A DNA stretch of 6,100 bases, from positions 1-6,100 of the forward strand of contig CAMAQU010000109.1 of the NCBI GenBank assembly GCA_945860425.1, read 5' to 3'. Of the stretch, positions 5,465-6,100 are shown piece after piece. Numbering within the stretch: position 1 is the first letter of the stretch; each line of letters starts with the position of its first letter. The position numbers and the translations under genes were made by a program. Source of the DNA: Sphingomonas paucimobilis (GTDB taxonomy: Bacteria; Pseudomonadota; Alphaproteobacteria; Sphingomonadales; Sphingomonadaceae). Under the pieces are notes generated by a model, which did not search any database, had not been told where the DNA came from, and saw only the letters and a list, made by a program, of their open reading frames with translations.

Positions 5465-6100
5465 ATGACCGACCCCCTTTTCACGCCCATTACGCTAGGC
5501 GCGCTCAAGCTCCGCAACCGTATCGTCATGTCGCCCATGACGCGCGACCGTGCGGGGCCGGACGATGTGCCCAATGACATGATAGTGGACTATTACCGGC
5601 AGCGGGCCAGTGCCGGGCTGATCGTGACGGAGGGTGTCCAGCCGAGCGCCATTGGCAAGGGCTATTGGCGGACGCCGGGCATATATTCTGAGGCACAGAT
5701 CGAAGGATGGGCGCGCGTTTCAGATGCCGTCCATGCCGAGGGCGGCCAGATCGTCATGCAGATCATGCATTGCGGCCGTGTCGTGGTCGCCGCAAATCGT
5801 GGCTATGAGGCCGATGTCATCGCCCCTTCTGCCCTACCCTGCCCGGATAAGGTTCCCGGTCCGGATGGTGTGCCAGCAGAAACGGCTATGCCCCGCGCGC
5901 TAGACGCCGATGAATTGCCTGCCCTCGCGGCAGAATTTGCTACCGCCGCCCGCAATGCCCGGGCCGCAGGTATAGACGGCGTTGAGCTTCACGCATCCAG
6001 TGGATATTTGATCAACCAGTTCCTCAATCCGGCCAGCAACCACCGCACCGATGATTTTGGGGGATCTGCCGAGAACCGCATCCGCTTTCCCGTGATGGTG
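5465..6100 (+). CDS. Old Yellow Enzyme family NADH:flavin oxidoreductase (N-terminal part)
   Basis: The first 212 residues of a protein expected to be about 360; the frame is open to the right edge. Old Yellow Enzymes are cytoplasmic FMN-containing TIM-barrel ene-reductases that reduce C=C bonds conjugated to a carbonyl or nitro group using NAD(P)H. Visible signs are LFTPITLGALKLRNRIVMSPMTR (residues 5-27, typical first strand, with T26 as in the classical rather than YqjM-like class), Q99-IM-H102-CG-R105, and VELHASSGYLINQFLNP followed by NHRTDDFGGS and ENRIRFP. H176 is the usual substrate-carbonyl-binding histidine. The second position of that pair, normally Asn or His, is S179 here. The gene is NemA-like in pattern, but no specific symbol is justified. 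It is divergent from the SDR gene and shares an 87-bp control region with it. Confidence 0.93.
   Translation, partial: MTDPLFTPITLGALKLRNRIVMSPMTRDRAGPDDVPNDMIVDYYRQRASAGLIVTEGVQPSAIGKGYWRTPGIYSEAQIEGWARVSDAVHAEGGQIVMQIMHCGRVVVAANRGYEADVIAPSALPCPDKVPGPDGVPAETAMPRALDADELPALAAEFATAARNARAAGIDGVELHASSGYLINQFLNPASNHRTDDFGGSAENRIRFPVMV

Noticed and set aside
5634..5903. An 89-codon + strand frame inside the OYE gene.
   Set aside because: It is out of frame with an OYE coding sequence that has clear conserved motifs through this stretch.
1..6100. CRISPR arrays, tRNA or rRNA genes, insertion sequences, toxin-antitoxin or phage genes.
   Set aside because: Nothing of the kind was seen: repeats are short operator-like elements, and nearly all sequence is taken up by the listed genes.

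Overview
The window looks like a piece of an alphaproteobacterial chromosome, most likely a sphingomonad (Sphingomonadales). This is inferred from the SusC-like TonB-dependent receptor with a 'DEIIVTAQKR' TonB-box region, the moderately GC-rich codon use, and the grouping of receptor, Rieske oxygenase, short-chain dehydrogenase and Old Yellow Enzyme that is common in sphingomonad catabolic clusters. No tRNA, rRNA, CRISPR, transposase or other mobile element was seen.

Layout, left to right: (1) the last 27 codons of an unidentified + strand gene, whose TGA overlaps the ATG of (2) an Lrp/AsnC-family regulator (83-574). After a 140-bp gap rich in TTTGCGCAAA-like boxes comes (3) a KshA-like Rieske non-heme iron oxygenase (715-1797). 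A 177-bp gap follows, with a strong hairpin just after the oxygenase stop codon and further inverted repeats around a candidate promoter. Next is (4) a complete 856-residue outer-membrane TonB-dependent receptor with a GTG start (1975-4545). A perfect hairpin with A and T tracts (about 4564-4600) separates it from (5) a convergent short-chain dehydrogenase/reductase on the minus strand (4625-5377). An 87-bp divergent promoter region with two clean inverted repeats leads to (6) an Old Yellow Enzyme family flavin oxidoreductase (from 5465), cut by the right edge.

How they may work together (inference): the receptor would import a hydrophobic or aromatic/terpenoid/steroid-like compound, the Rieske oxygenase would hydroxylate it, the SDR would oxidise or reduce an alcohol/ketone and the OYE would reduce an activated C=C bond. 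The substrate cannot be read from the sequence. The reductase and ferredoxin partners needed by the oxygenase are not in the window.

The most interesting signal is regulatory. Related half-sites (TTTGCG/CGCAAA, GCGTAAT, and in two regions TCAATCAAT) recur in all three non-coding regions that lie in front of genes, and are absent from the terminator gap. This suggests that one regulator, possibly the Lrp/AsnC protein encoded at the left end, controls oxygenase, receptor, SDR and OYE as a regulon. No clearly new biological system was found; the individual genes belong to known families.
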